Origin: Candidatus Accumulibacter vicinus | GTDB lineage: Bacteria; Pseudomonadota; Gammaproteobacteria; Burkholderiales; Rhodocyclaceae | DNA: 34,488 bases | Direction: 5' to 3' | Assembly: GCA_002425405.1 (NCBI GenBank) | Contig: DIME01000076.1 | Span: forward strand, 1 to 34,488 | Shown here: piece after piece, positions 1 through 8,800 of the stretch | Layout of the letters: the number at the start of each line of letters is the position of its first letter | How positions within the stretch are numbered: position 1 is the stretch's first letter | Notes under the pieces: model-generated | The model's database searches: none | What the model saw: only the letters and a program-made list of their open reading frames with translations | What the model was told of the DNA's origin: nothing | Program-made: the position numbers and the translations under genes

Positions 1-535
1 GGCGCGCCGCGACGCGTCACGCGACGGGCCGAAGGTGCCTCGATTCGGCTCCGGCGCCGGCTCACCTGCCACCCGCCGTTCACGGATCGCCGGGCGATCG
101 GTCGGGCCGTGGATCAACCTCCGGCGCGCGTGCTTCCGCATAACGAACGCGATGTCTCGGGGCTGTCCGCCTACGCGGGCGCGCGTACTCGACTACGGGT
201 TTCGCTGGGGCATCGAGCCTCTGTTCTCCGACCTCAAATCACGCGGCTTCGAGTTGGCCGAAAGCCACTTGGAACAGGCGAAACGCCTGGATAAGAGGCT
301 CCTCATCATGGCCTTGGCCTTGCACTGGTGCGTCCGCATCGGCTGGAAAGATCCGCTGGAGTGCCTAAACCCCCTTGGAAAAGAAAGCCCAGGCACAGAC
401 CTCGGATGGCCACTGGAGCGTCCGGAAAATGCTCCGCAGTCGTCTCTCGTGGTTCACCCGCGGTTTGAGAAAGCTCTACCGATTCGTCGAAACTGGATCG
501 CCGCTGTCTCCGTTTTGGGTGCCAACTTAAACTGA
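1..535 (+). mobile_element. IS4-family transposase remnant (3' part, cut by window edge)
   Basis: The open frame from about 35 to 535 ends in a recognisable C-terminal part of an IS4-type DDE transposase. The family motif Y-x2-R-x3-E-x6-K is intact (Y54, R57, E61, K68 in the frame starting at 35) and is followed by an ordinary helical segment ending near 'ALALHWCVRIG'. The E is the third acidic catalytic residue. The first two catalytic Asp residues would lie upstream of the window. The residues before about 45 are Arg/Pro-rich and do not look like transposase, so the 5' part may be frameshifted. The frame stops at 535, and no terminal inverted repeat can be verified because the left end is missing. 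Whether a complete copy exists to the left cannot be decided. Confidence 0.7.
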
Positions 536-703
536 TAGGTGCTAAGATCAGGTCCATCGGGATACCCTTTCGTCTGCTATCATGTGCTCTCGGCAAGCCT
601 GTAAAAGGGGCACAGATTTTGTCCTGCGGCACGGTTAAACGGTGTGGCTTGTGCCGGCTTCCGCGGACCTGCGGAATTGTTGTGGCTGCTTGAAAAAGCT
701 GTG

Positions 704-790
704 GCCCGGATGGTGGAATGGGTAGACACAAGGGACTTAAAATCCCTCGGCCTTGCGGCCGTGCCGGTTCGACCCCGGCTCCGGGTACCA
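704..790 (+). tRNA. tRNA-Leu (anticodon UAA)
   Basis: An 87-nt class II tRNA including an encoded CCA. The acceptor stem pairs GCCCGGA (704-710) with TCCGGGT (near 780-786), followed by A and CCA. The anticodon stem AGGGA/TCCCT encloses the loop CTTAAAA, giving anticodon TAA at 738-740, which reads UUA/UUG leucine codons. The long variable arm (CGGCCTTGCGGCCG region) is typical of tRNA-Leu, and the T loop GGTTCGA is canonical. The next gene starts only 40 nt after the CCA. Confidence 0.96.
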
Positions 791-830
791 CCCTCTGTCT
801 TTCGCTGCGTGCTTTCTGACTGGGTTCCCG

Positions 831-1280
831 ATGATCATTTTTGACCTTGCCTGCCAGCACGACCATCAATTCGAAGGCTGGTTTCAGTCGCGAGAGGATT
901 TCGACAGCCAGCTCGTCCATGGCCAGATCGCCTGTCCGCACTGCGCTTCGCTGGAGATTCGCCGGGTGCCTTCGGCGGTGCATCTGACCTTGCCAAAAGA
1001 ACCCGCAGCTGTTCCGGTGAAGCAGCCATCGATACCAGCCTTACCCATCGACATGCGCGCTGGCGCGCGTGTCGCTTTCCGGCAATTGAGCGAAATGCTG
1101 ATCGCCGATTGCGAGGACGTCGGCGCCGATTTTGCCAACGAGGCCAGACGAATTCACTATGTCGAGGCGCCGGCGCGCTCGATTCGCGGTGAAGCCAGCA
1201 CCGAAGAGGTCGAAGCACTGCTGGAAGAGGGGATCGAGGTGTTCCGTCTGGCCCGTCTGAAGCCAGGGGATTTTCACTGA
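831..1280 (+). CDS. DUF1178 family protein
   Basis: A 149-residue small soluble protein. It begins MIIFDLAC and continues with an FEGWF block, then a CPHC pair (C35, C38) and a C-terminal EEVEALLEEGIEVFRL segment. This is the characteristic arrangement of the DUF1178 family, whose function is unknown. The early Cys (C8) plus C35 and C38 could bind a metal, which is an inference. I chose the ATG at 831 because the family begins with M-I-x-[FY]-D-L-x-C; a longer frame would run back into the tRNA gene. No Shine-Dalgarno sequence is obvious. It sits 40 nt after tRNA-Leu and 18 nt before frmA, so all three may share a transcript. Confidence 0.88.
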   Translation: MIIFDLACQHDHQFEGWFQSREDFDSQLVHGQIACPHCASLEIRRVPSAVHLTLPKEPAAVPVKQPSIPALPIDMRAGARVAFRQLSEMLIADCEDVGADFANEARRIHYVEAPARSIRGEASTEEVEALLEEGIEVFRLARLKPGDFH

Positions 1281-1298
1281 TTTCAAGGAGAGTCACCG

Positions 1299-2411
1299 AT
1301 GATCAAAGCACGCGCTGCCGTTGCCTGGGCCGCAAACGCGCCTCTGGAAATCACGGAAGTTGATGTCGAGCCGCCGCGCCAAGGCGAGGTGTTGGTACGC
1401 ATCGTCGCCACCGGCGTCTGCCATACCGATGCGTTCACGCTTTCGGGTGCCGATCCGGAAGGGATTTTCCCGAGCATTCTCGGGCATGAGGGGGGTGGCA
1501 TCGTCGAGGCCATCGGTGCGGGAGTGACTTCGGTAGCCGTCGGCGACCACGTGATCCCGCTGTACACACCCGAGTGCGGCGTGTGCAAGTTCTGCAAATC
1601 GGGCAAGACCAATCTCTGCCAGGCCATTCGCGCCACCCAGGGAAAGGGCCTGATGCCCGATGGCAGCAGCCGCTTTTCAAGAAACGGCAAGCCGATCTTT
1701 CATTACATGGGCACTTCCACCTTCTCCGAGTACACGGTGCTGCCGGAAATCTCGCTGGCCAAGATCGCCAGCGATGCGCCGCTGGAGAAGGTGTGCCTGC
1801 TCGGCTGCGGGGTAACCACCGGCATCGGCGCGGTGATCAATACTGCCAGGGTCGAGCCAGGGGCCAGCGTCGCCATCTTCGGCCTCGGGGGCATCGGCCT
1901 GTCAGTGGTGATCGGCGCGGTGATGGCGAAGGCCGGGCGAATCATCGCCATTGACACCAATCCGGCCAAATTTGCCATTGCCCGGCAACTCGGCGCCACC
2001 GACTGCATCCATCCGGCCGATTACGCCCGGCCGATCCAGGAAGTGATCGTCGACCTCTGTGACGGGGGTGTCGACTATTCGTTCGAATGCATCGGCAACG
2101 TGGACGTGATGCGCGCAGCGCTCGAGTGCTGCCACAAGGGCTGGGGAGAGTCGGTGATCATCGGCGTGGCCGGCGCCGGTGAAGAGATTTCGACGCGGCC
2201 TTTCCAGTTGGTGACCGGGCGGGTGTGGCGCGGTTCGGCCTTCGGCGGCGTGCGCGGCCGTACCGAACTGCCGGGCTACGTCGAGCGTGCGCAGCGCGGC
2301 GAGATTCCGCTCGACACCTTCATTACCCATACCATGGGGCTCGAAGACATCAACCAGGCTTTCGAGCTGATGCATGCCGGAAAGAGCATCCGTTCGGTGA
2401 TTCTTTTCTGA
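1299..2411 (+). CDS. frmA: S-(hydroxymethyl)glutathione dehydrogenase / class III alcohol dehydrogenase
   Basis: A 370-residue zinc-dependent medium-chain dehydrogenase that oxidises S-hydroxymethylglutathione (formaldehyde detoxification). It can also reduce S-nitrosoglutathione. Catalytic zinc ligands are C41, H63 (in LGHEGGG) and C170. The structural zinc lobe has C93, C96, C99 and C107. The NAD-binding Rossmann motif GLGGIG lies at 195-200. Length and motifs match class III enzymes. The ribosome site AAGGAG (1285-1290) lies 8 nt before the ATG. An esterase partner (frmB/fghA) would be expected nearby but is not downstream; the next gene is convergent. Substrate preference within class III is inferred from overall similarity. 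Confidence 0.95.
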   Translation: MIKARAAVAWAANAPLEITEVDVEPPRQGEVLVRIVATGVCHTDAFTLSGADPEGIFPSILGHEGGGIVEAIGAGVTSVAVGDHVIPLYTPECGVCKFCKSGKTNLCQAIRATQGKGLMPDGSSRFSRNGKPIFHYMGTSTFSEYTVLPEISLAKIASDAPLEKVCLLGCGVTTGIGAVINTARVEPGASVAIFGLGGIGLSVVIGAVMAKAGRIIAIDTNPAKFAIARQLGATDCIHPADYARPIQEVIVDLCDGGVDYSFECIGNVDVMRAALECCHKGWGESVIIGVAGAGEEISTRPFQLVTGRVWRGSAFGGVRGRTELPGYVERAQRGEIPLDTFITHTMGLEDINQAFELMHAGKSIRSVILF

Positions 2412-2474
2412 GCGGGCGGCAGCGACTTTTCGGCAGAAGCGATCTGGCTGCTGGTGTGGGCGATCGACGATTCG

Positions 2475-4397
2475 TCAACCGGTGGCGACGACGACGCGGT
2501 TGCGGCCGCTTCTTTTGGCCTGGTAGAGTGCGGCGTCGGCGCTCTCGATCAGCGTCTGACTGTCTTTTTCTGTGCCATTGAGGTTGGCGACGCCGATGCT
2601 CAGGGTGACCGGAATCGCTTGATTCTCCCAGAGAAAGCTGTATTTTTCGACGACGCTGCGGATCCGGTCCGCGATCTGGGCCGCGGCACGGGCACTGGCA
2701 TTGGGCAGAACGGCGGCAAATTCCTCGCCGCCATAGCGAAAGACCAGATCCTCGACGCGTGAAGTGCGTTTGAGAAGGTCTGCGAGCTGGCGCAGGACGG
2801 CATCACCGGCGGCATGACCGTGCGTGTCGTTGATGCGTTTGAAGTGGTCGATGTCGAGCAGCAGGCAGGCCATCGGCAGGCCGTTGGACTGGGCAAAGGC
2901 CCACTCCGAGGCGAGGAAATCAAGGCCGTGGCGGCGGTTCGGAAGCTGTGTCAGCGGGTCGGTGAGGGCTTCCTGCAGCAGGCGTTTGTGGGTGACCGCA
3001 AATTCGTCGGTCGAGCGCATGATGCCGCGGCGTTCGCGCTGGATTTCTTCGCGCAGCAGCAGCATCCGCGTCGCGGTATTGAGGCGGACGCGCAGGGTCT
3101 GGATGCTTAACGGTTTGACGAGCACGTCGTCGGCACCGGCATCGATGGCTTCGAGAATCAGCCGCTCGTTTCCCGGCAACGCCAGCAGCAGCGCGTAGCT
3201 CTCCTTGCCGGCCGAGGTCTGGCGCAGCAGGCGGCAGAATGCTGCCGGTTTCAGTCCGGGCATGGCCATGTCGGCGATCACGATCTGGGCCGGCTGGCGC
3301 AGGGCGCGCTTCAGCCCCTCGGGGTTGTGATCGACCGGCGTCGGCTGATGACCCAGGGTTTCGATCTGTTGGATCAGGGTGGGCAGTTCTGTCTGCGGAA
3401 TGCCGACCAGCTGCACCTGCAGGCGCGGCGAAACGAGCTTGCCGTTCTGTTCCTGGCTGGCGGAGCTGACGCGCAGACTCGGTGGACTGGCGGCAAGAAT
3501 CTCGGCGAAGGGCGGCATTTCCGGGGTGCGAACCTGCAGCATCGCACCCCATTCGCGCCAGCGGCGAACCATCCGGTCGACGACGTCGTTGAGCGCATCA
3601 CCACTGATGCCCAGGCGTGCAGCGCGCGTCAGCAGGCCGGGCAGGAGACTCCAGCGCGCCTCTTCTTCGGCCATGCAGACTTCCGAGAGCGAGCGCGCAA
3701 AATTCAGCGAGTGGGTGAGCGTCAGCACCCGTGAGCCATCACGAAAACCGGCGAGGTCCGGTTGCTCATGATGGTAGGCAGCCTGAATCAGCATTTCGGG
3801 CAGGCCCCACTCGGCGAGCATCGTCGCACCGAGTTGAGAGTGGTCCATGTTGAAGGATTCCTGTTCAAGGTCCGCCAGCTGGCCGTGCCTTTCCCTGGCT
3901 GCGAGCAGCACAACGGCGTATTCGCTGGGGTACAGTGAAGCCATGGCGAGTTCGCCGACCCGCGCCAGGAGCCCGATGGTGAACAGTTCTTCGCTCGAAA
4001 TCTGCACGAAATGCGCGAGTTCCTGGCAGGCGATGGCGGTGGCCAGGGAATGCCCCCAGAAACCTGCGTAATCAAATTCGGCGCATTGTCCGCTGGTATG
4101 GCTATGCATGACCGAGAGGCCGATCACCAGGTCACGCACCCGGAAAGAACCGAGGGCAACGATGGCGCGCTGCAACGAGACGATTGGCCGCGTACGGCCG
4201 AAGGCAGCGGCATTGGCAAACTTGAGCAGGCGTCCGGCGATGGCGGGATCGGACTGAACCAGTCGCACCAGTTCGGAGACCCGGTAATCATCCCGTTGCA
4301 AGAGCTTGATGATCGAAAAGGCAACGCCCTTCGGTGAAGGCAACTTGCCCGTTGCCTTCATCGAGCGATAGCGGTCGGGGTCGACAAATTTGATCAA
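2475..4397 (-). CDS. HDOD - receiver - GGDEF signalling protein (probable diguanylate cyclase)
   Basis: A 640-residue cytosolic signalling protein in three blocks. An HDOD domain spans about residues 20-280, with the LPSPKGVA entry and ADP-like helices. A receiver domain spans about 326-445, with phosphoacceptor candidate D376 in IADMAMPG and the conserved Lys in KPL (K428). A GGDEF domain spans about 475-640. The cyclase site is intact: DIDHFKRIND near 515-524 and GGEEF at 556-560. The product-inhibition I-site RxxD (R547-D550) sits exactly five residues before it. It should therefore make c-di-GMP under phosphorelay control. The start is a TTG at 4397 with an AGG-containing ribosome site 5 nt upstream. 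The alternative ATG at 4361 has no such site. It is monocistronic behind the prpE terminator and convergent with frmA. Confidence 0.9.
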   Translation of the reverse strand: MIKFVDPDRYRSMKATGKLPSPKGVAFSIIKLLQRDDYRVSELVRLVQSDPAIAGRLLKFANAAAFGRTRPIVSLQRAIVALGSFRVRDLVIGLSVMHSHTSGQCAEFDYAGFWGHSLATAIACQELAHFVQISSEELFTIGLLARVGELAMASLYPSEYAVVLLAARERHGQLADLEQESFNMDHSQLGATMLAEWGLPEMLIQAAYHHEQPDLAGFRDGSRVLTLTHSLNFARSLSEVCMAEEEARWSLLPGLLTRAARLGISGDALNDVVDRMVRRWREWGAMLQVRTPEMPPFAEILAASPPSLRVSSASQEQNGKLVSPRLQVQLVGIPQTELPTLIQQIETLGHQPTPVDHNPEGLKRALRQPAQIVIADMAMPGLKPAAFCRLLRQTSAGKESYALLLALPGNERLILEAIDAGADDVLVKPLSIQTLRVRLNTATRMLLLREEIQRERRGIMRSTDEFAVTHKRLLQEALTDPLTQLPNRRHGLDFLASEWAFAQSNGLPMACLLLDIDHFKRINDTHGHAAGDAVLRQLADLLKRTSRVEDLVFRYGGEEFAAVLPNASARAAAQIADRIRSVVEKYSFLWENQAIPVTLSIGVANLNGTEKDSQTLIESADAALYQAKRSGRNRVVVATG

Positions 4398-4539
4398 GAA
4401 GGCCTCAGGTCCAAAGTGTCCACCTGATTATGCTACAAAAAGCCCGGCCATTGGCGGCGCGGGCTGGTACGGGCGGCCCGCGCACCGTGGCCGCTCTGAT
4501 CGATCCGGTTCGTCGATGGCGGTTGCCGGCAAGCGCGAC

Positions 4540-4572
4540 AAAAAAAGCCTGCCGCCCATGCAGGCGGCAGGC
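4540..4572 (-). terminator. Rho-independent terminator of the acuI-prpE operon
   Basis: A perfect 10-bp stem GCCTGCCGCC/GGCGGCAGGC with a 6-nt loop (4547-4572). On the minus strand it is followed by seven T residues (4546-4540). It lies 43 nt after the prpE stop codon and separates prpE from the downstream HDOD-GGDEF gene. Confidence 0.93.
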
Positions 4573-4615
4573 AAGTCCCGGCACAACTGGTTGCCGGTTT
4601 CTTAGCGGGTTTCGA

Positions 4616-6514
4616 TCAGGGTTTGCTGCCCAGCGCAAGCTGCAACTGTTCGAGGGCCTTGGGATCCTCGATGGTGGTCAGGTCGCCCGGATCGCGGCCT
4701 TCGGCGAGCGCCTGGATCGAGCGGCGCAGCAGCTTGCCTGAACGGGTTTTCGGCAGCACCGTCACGAAATGTACGCGGCTCGGGCGAGCGATTGCGCCGA
4801 GGCTCTCGTCCACCTGCTTCATGACCGCTTTTTCGAGCGCTGCCACCAGTTCCGGCGTGGCGATGCTGTCGACGTTCTTCACCACCGCAAAGGCCATCGG
4901 CATCTGACCCTTGAGCTGGTCGGCAACACCGACCACGGCCACTTCGGCAATTGCCGAATGCCCCTGGATGGCCTCTTCGATTTCACGAGTCCCGAGGCGG
5001 TGGCCGGCCACGTTGATCACGTCGTCGGTGCGGCCGAGAATGTAGTGATAGCCGTCCTTGTCCTTGATGCCCCAGTCGAACGAGGAGTAGACCTGTGGTT
5101 CGCGGAACAGCGAGAAATAGGTGGAGACAAAGCGCGCATCGTCGCCCCAGACAGTAGACAGGCAACCCGGTGGCAGCGGCGGCAGGATGCCGACGATCCC
5201 TTTTTCGTCCGGGTCACAGATCGTGCCGTCCTCGCGGAAGATCTTGAGGTTGTAACCATAGACCGGGAAGCTCGGCGTGCCGAAGCGGATCTCGGTCTTT
5301 TCGACGCCCGGCATTGCCGACAGGATTGGCCAGCCGGTTTCGGTCTGCCAGTAGTTGTCGATCACCGGCAGGCCGAGTTCGCCCATGATCCACTCGTGCG
5401 TCGGCTGGTCGAGCGGCTCTCCGGCGAGGAACAGGTGCTTGAGACTCGACAGATCATACTTGTGCATGTACGAGTTGTCGTGTTTCTTGAGGACGCGCGC
5501 CGCGGTCGGGGCCGAGAACATGACGTTGACTTTGTACTTCTCGACGATCTGCCACCAGATGCCAGGATCGGGGCGCAGCGGCGTGCCTTCGTACATGATC
5601 GTGCACATGCCGCCAATCAGCGGGCCATAAATGATGTAGGAGTGGCCGACGACCCAGCCGATGTCGGAAGTGGCGAAATAGGTCTCGCCCTCGTTGCCGC
5701 AAAAGATGTACTTCAGCGTCGAGGCCAGCGCCACTGCGTAGCCGCCGGTATCCCGCTGCACCCCCTTGGGTTTGCCGGTGGTGCCGGAGGTGTAGAGGAT
5801 GTATGACGGCTCCGAGGACTCCAGCCAGGTGACCGGTACGTCGGCGTCCATGAACTGGGCACGCAGCGTGGCGTAGTCGACGTCGCGGCCTTCGACCTTG
5901 TTGAAACCCTTGTCGAGACCCCGGTCGACCATCAGCACTTTGCTCGGCTTGTGTTCAGCCAGGGAGATCGCTTCGTCGAGCAGGTCCTTGTAGGGTACGG
6001 CCTTGCCAGCGCGCATGCCGGCGTCCGACGAGACCACCAGCTTCGGTGTCGCATCGTCGATACGTGTGGCCAGCGACCCGGAAGCGAAACCGCCAAAGAC
6101 CACCGAGTGGATGGCGCCGATGCGTGCGCAGGCCAGCATGGCGAACATCGCTTCGGCGATCATCGGCATGTAGACCAGAACGCGGTCGCCCTTGCCGACG
6201 CCGAGGCTCTGCATGACCGCAGCCATGCGCATGACTTCCTGCTTCAGGTCGGCGAAGGAATAAACGATTTCCTGATCGGTTTCGGTCGAAATGAACACCA
6301 GCGCGCGGTCATTCGGGCGCTTGGCGGCATGACGGTCGACCGCGTTGTAGCAAAGATTGGTCTCGCCGCCAACAAACCACTTGGCGAACGGCGGGCGGGA
6401 AAAATCGAGGACCTGCGTAAACGGCTTGTGCCAGTCGATGCTTTTGGCCTCTTCGCCCCAGAAGGCGTCCGGTTGTTCGATTGATTTTTTGTGAAACTCT
6501 TGGATTGTCGTCAT
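4616..6514 (-). CDS. prpE: Propionate-CoA ligase
   Basis: A 632-residue acyl-adenylate-forming enzyme that activates propionate to propionyl-CoA through propionyl-AMP. The adenylation P-loop reads YTSGTTGKPKG followed by VQRDTGGYAVAL, which is typical of PrpE rather than acetyl-CoA synthetase. Further motifs are DIGWVVGHSY, YWQTETGWP and, near the C-terminus, PKTRSGKLLRR with the catalytic, acetylation-regulated Lys (K594). Length agrees with the family. A strong AGAGGGAG ribosome site precedes the ATG. It is the last gene of the apparent acuI - pseudo-regulator - prpE operon, 44 nt after the regulator stop. Both enzymes yield propionyl-CoA, which could feed the methylcitrate or methylmalonyl route or hydroxyvalerate polymer synthesis. 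No such downstream genes are in the window. Confidence 0.95.
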   Translation of the reverse strand: MTTIQEFHKKSIEQPDAFWGEEAKSIDWHKPFTQVLDFSRPPFAKWFVGGETNLCYNAVDRHAAKRPNDRALVFISTETDQEIVYSFADLKQEVMRMAAVMQSLGVGKGDRVLVYMPMIAEAMFAMLACARIGAIHSVVFGGFASGSLATRIDDATPKLVVSSDAGMRAGKAVPYKDLLDEAISLAEHKPSKVLMVDRGLDKGFNKVEGRDVDYATLRAQFMDADVPVTWLESSEPSYILYTSGTTGKPKGVQRDTGGYAVALASTLKYIFCGNEGETYFATSDIGWVVGHSYIIYGPLIGGMCTIMYEGTPLRPDPGIWWQIVEKYKVNVMFSAPTAARVLKKHDNSYMHKYDLSSLKHLFLAGEPLDQPTHEWIMGELGLPVIDNYWQTETGWPILSAMPGVEKTEIRFGTPSFPVYGYNLKIFREDGTICDPDEKGIVGILPPLPPGCLSTVWGDDARFVSTYFSLFREPQVYSSFDWGIKDKDGYHYILGRTDDVINVAGHRLGTREIEEAIQGHSAIAEVAVVGVADQLKGQMPMAFAVVKNVDSIATPELVAALEKAVMKQVDESLGAIARPSRVHFVTVLPKTRSGKLLRRSIQALAEGRDPGDLTTIEDPKALEQLQLALGSKP

Positions 6515-6558
6515 GAGACTCCCTCTTCAAAAATGTAAACCACTTGCACTGGTGGAAA

Positions 6559-7692
6559 CTACGCTTGCCGAGTGTCTTGGACTTCGTGCTCCCGGTCAAG
6601 GATTCTGCTGCGAATATCTGCCATAGGCAGGCCCAACTTCAACTCCCTTTCCAGCAGTTCCAGAAAGGGGAGTACTTCCTTGCCAAGATGGACGAGATGC
6701 GGGATCACCGCCCTCGCACGGCCGGCCCTGATCAGGTCGATGGCATGGCCAAGCCTGGGGGCCGGGATCTCGGTCAATGATTTCTCGACACAGGCGACGA
6801 CGCGGTTGCCGCCGGCCTGTTGCGCGATCTTGAGACGCTCGCCGGCGAGGCTGAGCAGCGATGCTGCGGAGACCACCCGATCGACCGGCGTATTGGCCAC
6901 GCCAATGCTGATTGATAGCTCAAGGCGATGCCCGTGCACCGCGATCTTGGCGACTGCGCAGGCTTCGCGGAGGCGATTGGCAAAGACTTCGCCGGCCGGG
7001 TAGGGGGTGCCAACCGAGATCACCGCCAGCTCGCTGTCGGAATAGTGGCCCAGACAGTCTTCCTTTCGCAATTTGGCCGCCAGCATGCTCACGAAACGTT
7101 TCTGCATCTCCTTGACTACTTCGTCACCATGTGCCTCGCGCAGCTCGTCGAAGCGGTCGAAGGCCATCACCAGCAGGCTTGCCGGTATCTGGTGTCGCTG
7201 CGCATACGACAGGGTCTGCGTCGCCTGCATGTCGACCTGCTGGCGTGTTGGCAGCCCGGTATCCGGATGACGTTCGGAATGCTCGCCGAGCTTGTCCTGT
7301 GCCTGTCCAAACTGCAGCAGCAAGGCGATGCGTGCGAGCAATTCGGTGCGGCCGGTTTCCCTGTGGATGAAGTCGGAAGCCCCGAGCTCTCTGGCACGCT
7401 GATGCGCCTCTTCATCGTCACTGGCGATCATCAACACCGGTATCTGACGCAGGCGGGCAAGCCGGGATGCGCGAACTCTCGCGAGCAGACCGTCGCCATC
7501 AAGCATCGGCATCGACAACGCACAGATCACCAAGCGGATTGAATGGTCGAGAACCAGTGCCTGCCAACCCGCTTCGCCGTTGACTTCCTCGCGGAAATCG
7601 TAGTGTTCGCGAACCTGTTCGATGAGCGCCGAGCGCGCCATCCGCGATTCGTCGACAATCAGGATGCGAGGCCGCTGCTTCGGGTTGTTCAT
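6559..7692 (-). CDS. Pseudo response regulator: degenerate REC plus degenerate GGDEF with retained I-site
   Basis: A 377-residue protein, taking the ATG at 7692 that begins MNNPKQRPRILIVDES. Residues about 9-128 form a receiver fold with the early acidic pair D14/E15. The phosphoacceptor Asp is Ala (A58 in VICALSMPMLDG; codon GCG), and the conserved Lys is Arg (R111 in HRETG). Residues about 140-305 form a GGDEF fold. Its signature is SDSEL (218-222) instead of GG[DE]EF, and the first metal Asp is Ala (A177 in MAFDRF). The c-di-GMP I-site RxxD (R209-D212) is kept five residues before the signature. Residues 310-377 are a helical tail I do not recognise. It lies 34 nt after acuI and 44 nt before prpE. 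I infer a non-enzymatic c-di-GMP-binding or protein-interaction role. Confidence 0.82.
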   Translation of the reverse strand: MNNPKQRPRILIVDESRMARSALIEQVREHYDFREEVNGEAGWQALVLDHSIRLVICALSMPMLDGDGLLARVRASRLARLRQIPVLMIASDDEEAHQRARELGASDFIHRETGRTELLARIALLLQFGQAQDKLGEHSERHPDTGLPTRQQVDMQATQTLSYAQRHQIPASLLVMAFDRFDELREAHGDEVVKEMQKRFVSMLAAKLRKEDCLGHYSDSELAVISVGTPYPAGEVFANRLREACAVAKIAVHGHRLELSISIGVANTPVDRVVSAASLLSLAGERLKIAQQAGGNRVVACVEKSLTEIPAPRLGHAIDLIRAGRARAVIPHLVHLGKEVLPFLELLERELKLGLPMADIRSRILDREHEVQDTRQA

Positions 7693-7726
7693 CGCGTCTC
7701 GGGATTCTTTTTCGGCTCGGCACCGT

Positions 7727-8722
7727 TCAGGCGCCAGCAATTTCCACTACCACCCGGCCGCGGACACGACCCTTGAGGTAATCGTCGAAGACTCCCGGCA
7801 AATCGTCAAAACGGATGGTACGTGCCATTTCCTGCAGATGTTGCGGTCGCAGATCGCCGGCCAGGCGTTGCCAGACGCGGCTGCGATACGGATCGCCGAT
7901 GTAGCCCGAGTCGATCCCGACCAGGCAGGCGCCACGCAGGATGAAGGGCATGACCGTGGTGTTGAGTGAATGACTGGCCGCAAGACCGATGCTGGCGATC
8001 GTTCCTCCCTGTTTCATGGTGCTGATGATCCACGCCAGAACCTCCCCGCCGAGGTTATCAACGGCTCCTGCCCAGAGTGCCTTGTCGAGTGGCCGGATGC
8101 GCGTCAGATCGAGTGCCGAGCGGAACATCACTGCCTTCGCACCGAGTCCCTTCAGATAATCGGTTTCGTTTTCCTTGCCGGTCAGGGCAGTGACCTGATA
8201 GCCTCGCGCGGCCAGCATGTCCACTGCCAGACTGCCGACGCCACCGGTTGCCCCGGTGACAATGAGCGGGCCTTTGCCCGGATCGAGGCCATTTTCTTCC
8301 ATGCGCACGATCCCCAGGGCAGCCGTAAACCCCGCTGTTCCCAGGGCCATGGCGGCGTGCAGCGACAGTCCGGATGGGAGAGGAACCACCCAATCGGCGG
8401 GCACCCTGGCGTACTCGGCGTAGCCACCGTGGTGGGCGACACCGATGTCGAAGCTTGTCGCAATCACGGCATCGCCCGTCCGGAAGCGGGGGTCGTGGCT
8501 GCGGATGACGGTACCCGAGAGGTCGATGCCGCCGACGCAGGGATGACGGCGGATGATCCGGCCGGCACCGGTGGTCGCCAGCGCATCCTTATAATTCACG
8601 CTGGAGTAGGCGACCTTGATGGTGACTTCGCCCGGGTCCAGTTGCGACTCGTTCATGGTGACCCAGCCTGCTCGCGTCAGACCTTCGTGTTCCTCGACCA
8701 GATAAGCCTTGAAGGGACTCAT
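7727..8722 (-). CDS. acuI: Acrylyl-CoA reductase (NADPH), AcuI/YhdH family
   Basis: A 331-residue zinc-free medium-chain reductase. AcuI reduces acryloyl-CoA to propionyl-CoA with NADPH, which detoxifies the reactive acryloyl thioester. Visible features are the SSVNYKDAL block near residue 40, a GIDLSGTV segment near 66, and the NADP Rossmann motif GATGGVG (157-163). The family ending VRGRVVVEIAG is also present. The ATG at 8722 matches the family start (MSPFKAYLVE) and has GGAG 6 nt upstream. The open frame continues upstream without homology. It is the first gene of a minus-strand operon with a pseudo response regulator and prpE, and pairing with prpE fits a propionyl-CoA role. Family members of unproven substrate also exist, so the reaction is inferred. 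Confidence 0.9.
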   Translation of the reverse strand: MSPFKAYLVEEHEGLTRAGWVTMNESQLDPGEVTIKVAYSSVNYKDALATTGAGRIIRRHPCVGGIDLSGTVIRSHDPRFRTGDAVIATSFDIGVAHHGGYAEYARVPADWVVPLPSGLSLHAAMALGTAGFTAALGIVRMEENGLDPGKGPLIVTGATGGVGSLAVDMLAARGYQVTALTGKENETDYLKGLGAKAVMFRSALDLTRIRPLDKALWAGAVDNLGGEVLAWIISTMKQGGTIASIGLAASHSLNTTVMPFILRGACLVGIDSGYIGDPYRSRVWQRLAGDLRPQHLQEMARTIRFDDLPGVFDDYLKGRVRGRVVVEIAGA

Positions 8723-8794
8723 GCACACTCCATGTAGTGGATCGGATGGGCACAACGACCGGTGGGCCACCCCCCGCATCAGCAACGGCCGCCG

Positions 8795-8800
8795 ATTATA
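8795..8800 (-). promoter_or_regulatory. Candidate -10 box of the acuI operon
   Basis: A perfect TATAAT on the minus strand, 72 nt upstream of the acuI start. The corresponding -35 position (about 8818-8823, TCAAAA) is poor, so the promoter may need an activator or may be coincidental. Confidence 0.4.

Noticed and set aside
306..983. 225-codon minus-strand frame over the IS remnant, tRNA-Leu and DUF1178
   Set aside because: It crosses the tRNA gene and two real coding regions antisense; a high-GC shadow.
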